Assembly: GCA_900604495.1 (NCBI GenBank)
Contig: UWOR01000009.1
Coordinates: 1 to 64,000 of the forward strand
DNA from: Desulfovibrio sp. Marseille-P6017
GTDB lineage: Bacteria; Bacillota_A; Clostridia; Peptostreptococcales; Peptostreptococcaceae
Length of the DNA: 64,000 bases
Direction: 5' to 3'
The notes under the pieces are model-generated. The model was not told the origin of the DNA, searched no databases, and saw nothing but the letters and a program-made list of their open reading frames with translations. Below, piece by piece: positions 62,536-64,000 of the stretch (positions within the stretch are counted from its first letter, which is position 1; each line of letters starts with the position of its first letter). A program made the translations under genes and the position numbers.

Positions 62536-64000
62536 ATGTACAGGTTAGCAAAACAGATAGCTAGTCATAGAAAACTTATAATATTCATAGCTTTAATTTT
62601 ATTAATTCCATCATTATTTGGATATATAAAAACAAATATAAACTATGATATATTAAGTTACTTGCCAGATAGTAGTTCAACTATAAAAGCTGAAAAAATA
62701 TTAAAAGAAGATTTTGGATCAGGGTCACTATCTATGCTTATTGTAGAAGGTATGGAAGATAAAGACGTTGCAAAATTAAAAGAAAAAGTTTCAAAAGTTG
62801 ATGGTGTAAATAGTGTATTATGGATAGATGATTTTATGGACTTATCAGTACCTAAGGAAATTATACCCAAAGATATGGTTAATTTTTTATACAATGGTGA
62901 TAAGTCTACTATGATGGTTATTAATTTTGAAGATGGTTCAGCCAGTACAAAAACTATGAATGCTATAGATGATATAAGACGTATAGCAGGTAAACAGACA
63001 TTTTTAAGCGGTATGGCAGGAATAGTTAAGGATACTAAAGATATATCAGAACAAGAGATGCCGATGTATGTTATATTAGCAGGAATAGTAACTACAATAA
63101 TATTATGTTTTGCATTAGAGTCTTATATAACACCATTTATATTCATTGGAAGTATTGCTTTAGCAATAATATATAATTTTGGTACAAATATAATATTTGG
63201 AGAAATTTCATACATAACAAAAGCATTAACTGCAATACTACAGCTTGGAGTAACTATGGATTATTCTATATTTCTTTTACATAGATACGATGAGGAATTA
63301 GAATTAACAGACGATAGAATCGATGCAATGTCAAAAGCAATTGTAAATACAGCTAAATCAGTATTTGGTAGTTCAATAACTACCGTAGCAGGTTTTTTAG
63401 CTCTATGTGCAATGGATTTAACTCTAGGTAAGGATATAGGATTAGTAATGGCAAAAGGTGTTATTATAGGCGTTATATGTACAATAACCATATTACCTGC
63501 ATTTATACTTACATTCGATAAATTAATTCATAAATATAAACATAAAAGTTTATTACCTACATTTGAAAAAACATCAAATTTTATAGTTAAAAATTATAAA
63601 AAACTTGCTATTTTATTAGTAATTGTATTTATACCTGCCTTTATAGGGAATCAAAAAGCAGAAGTTTATTATAATTTAGATGAAAGTTTACCAGATAACT
63701 TAGACTCAATAGTAGCAACTAATAAATTGAGAACAGATTACAATATGAATAGTACAGATATAATCCTAATAGATAAGTCGATGAGTTCTTATGAAAAGTC
63801 AAATATGGTAAAAGAAATTGAAGATTTAGATGGAGTAAATTTAGTATTAGCATTAGAAAAATACTTAGGACCGGGGGTATATGAAGATATACTACCAAGT
63901 GAGATTTTAGATCAATTAATTTCTAATGGATACGAGGAGATTATAGTTAACTCAGAATACAAAGCTGCATCTCCAGAATGCTCAGAACAGTTAAAAGAAA
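62536..64000 (+). CDS. MMPL/RND-family transporter, 3' end beyond the window
   Basis: At least 488 aa, open to the window edge. Layout: one transmembrane segment (KLIIFIALILLIPSLFGY), an outside domain starting INYDILSYLPDSSSTIKAEKILKEDFG, a block of about five membrane segments including LGVTMDYSIFLLHRYDEE, the MMPL-type proton-relay/DYS motif, then the second outside domain (about 375 onward), with the last segments missing. RBS AGGAGGGA before ATG 62536. Such proteins export lipids or drugs in Firmicutes; substrate unknown. Confidence 0.9.
   Translation, partial: MYRLAKQIASHRKLIIFIALILLIPSLFGYIKTNINYDILSYLPDSSSTIKAEKILKEDFGSGSLSMLIVEGMEDKDVAKLKEKVSKVDGVNSVLWIDDFMDLSVPKEIIPKDMVNFLYNGDKSTMMVINFEDGSASTKTMNAIDDIRRIAGKQTFLSGMAGIVKDTKDISEQEMPMYVILAGIVTTIILCFALESYITPFIFIGSIALAIIYNFGTNIIFGEISYITKALTAILQLGVTMDYSIFLLHRYDEELELTDDRIDAMSKAIVNTAKSVFGSSITTVAGFLALCAMDLTLGKDIGLVMAKGVIIGVICTITILPAFILTFDKLIHKYKHKSLLPTFEKTSNFIVKNYKKLAILLVIVFIPAFIGNQKAEVYYNLDESLPDNLDSIVATNKLRTDYNMNSTDIILIDKSMSSYEKSNMVKEIEDLDGVNLVLALEKYLGPGVYEDILPSEILDQLISNGYEEIIVNSEYKAASPECSEQLKE

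Overview
The window is very AT-rich DNA with A/T-ending codons, strong AGGAGG-type ribosome binding sites, many TTG starts and compact T-tailed terminators. Gene content (AddAB, YtrA-type GntR regulator, YclNOPQ-type iron importer, THI-box pyrimidine importer, YtvI, SpoVB-like flippase, sigma-K-like promoters, Cys-rich coat-type proteins) fits an endospore-forming anaerobe of the Clostridia, most likely Peptostreptococcaceae (Romboutsia/Paraclostridium/Clostridioides relatives). The species cannot be fixed from the sequence. I see no tRNA, rRNA, IS element, phage or CRISPR array.

Layout. 1-16.5 kb: a seven-gene co-directional cluster for DNA end processing. An AddB/UvrD-like protein (5' end outside the window, broken by a -1 frameshift), an intact UvrD helicase and a Cas4/RecB-like Fe-S nuclease precede addB, addA, sbcD and sbcC. 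16.5-17.6 kb: two C-loop hairpins that terminate transcription from the opposite strand, then a small siroheme/Fe-S reductase-like gene. 17.8-25 kb: housekeeping genes (CorC/HlyC protein, YtvI-like protein, peptidase T, a dead aldo/keto reductase, intracellular subtilisin, phosphodiesterase, NAD kinase). 25.1-28.9 kb: a YtrA-type operon in which a permease plus exoprotein pair is duplicated; the second copy is fused and frameshifted. 29-34.5 kb: XRE regulator, MFS exporter, RluA-type synthase, nucleoid-associated protein, and an SH3b-NlpC/P60 cell-wall hydrolase with a near-perfect 243-bp tandem repeat.

34.6-45 kb looks like a sporulation-associated accessory region. It holds six tiny hydrophobic proteins, most ending in Cys/Asp-rich tails and each preceded by a sigma-K-like promoter, interrupted only by acpP, an anchored hypothetical and short gaps. 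These are followed by a LacI regulator, two highly charged hypothetical proteins, a GC-richer structured RNA, and a His/Cys-rich coat-like protein flanked by two probable beta-propeller proteins and a SpoVB-type flippase. This is the most novel part of the window.

45-64 kb: MocR regulator, UPF0291 protein, M18 aminopeptidase, LysR regulator, a lipoprotein, a Fur-box-controlled siderophore importer with a haem-monooxygenase-like protein, an ABC exporter, a TatD nuclease, a TPP riboswitch controlling a thiamine-precursor importer, a TetR regulator, a membrane phosphoesterase, and the 5' part of an MMPL/RND transporter behind a DtxR-type palindrome.
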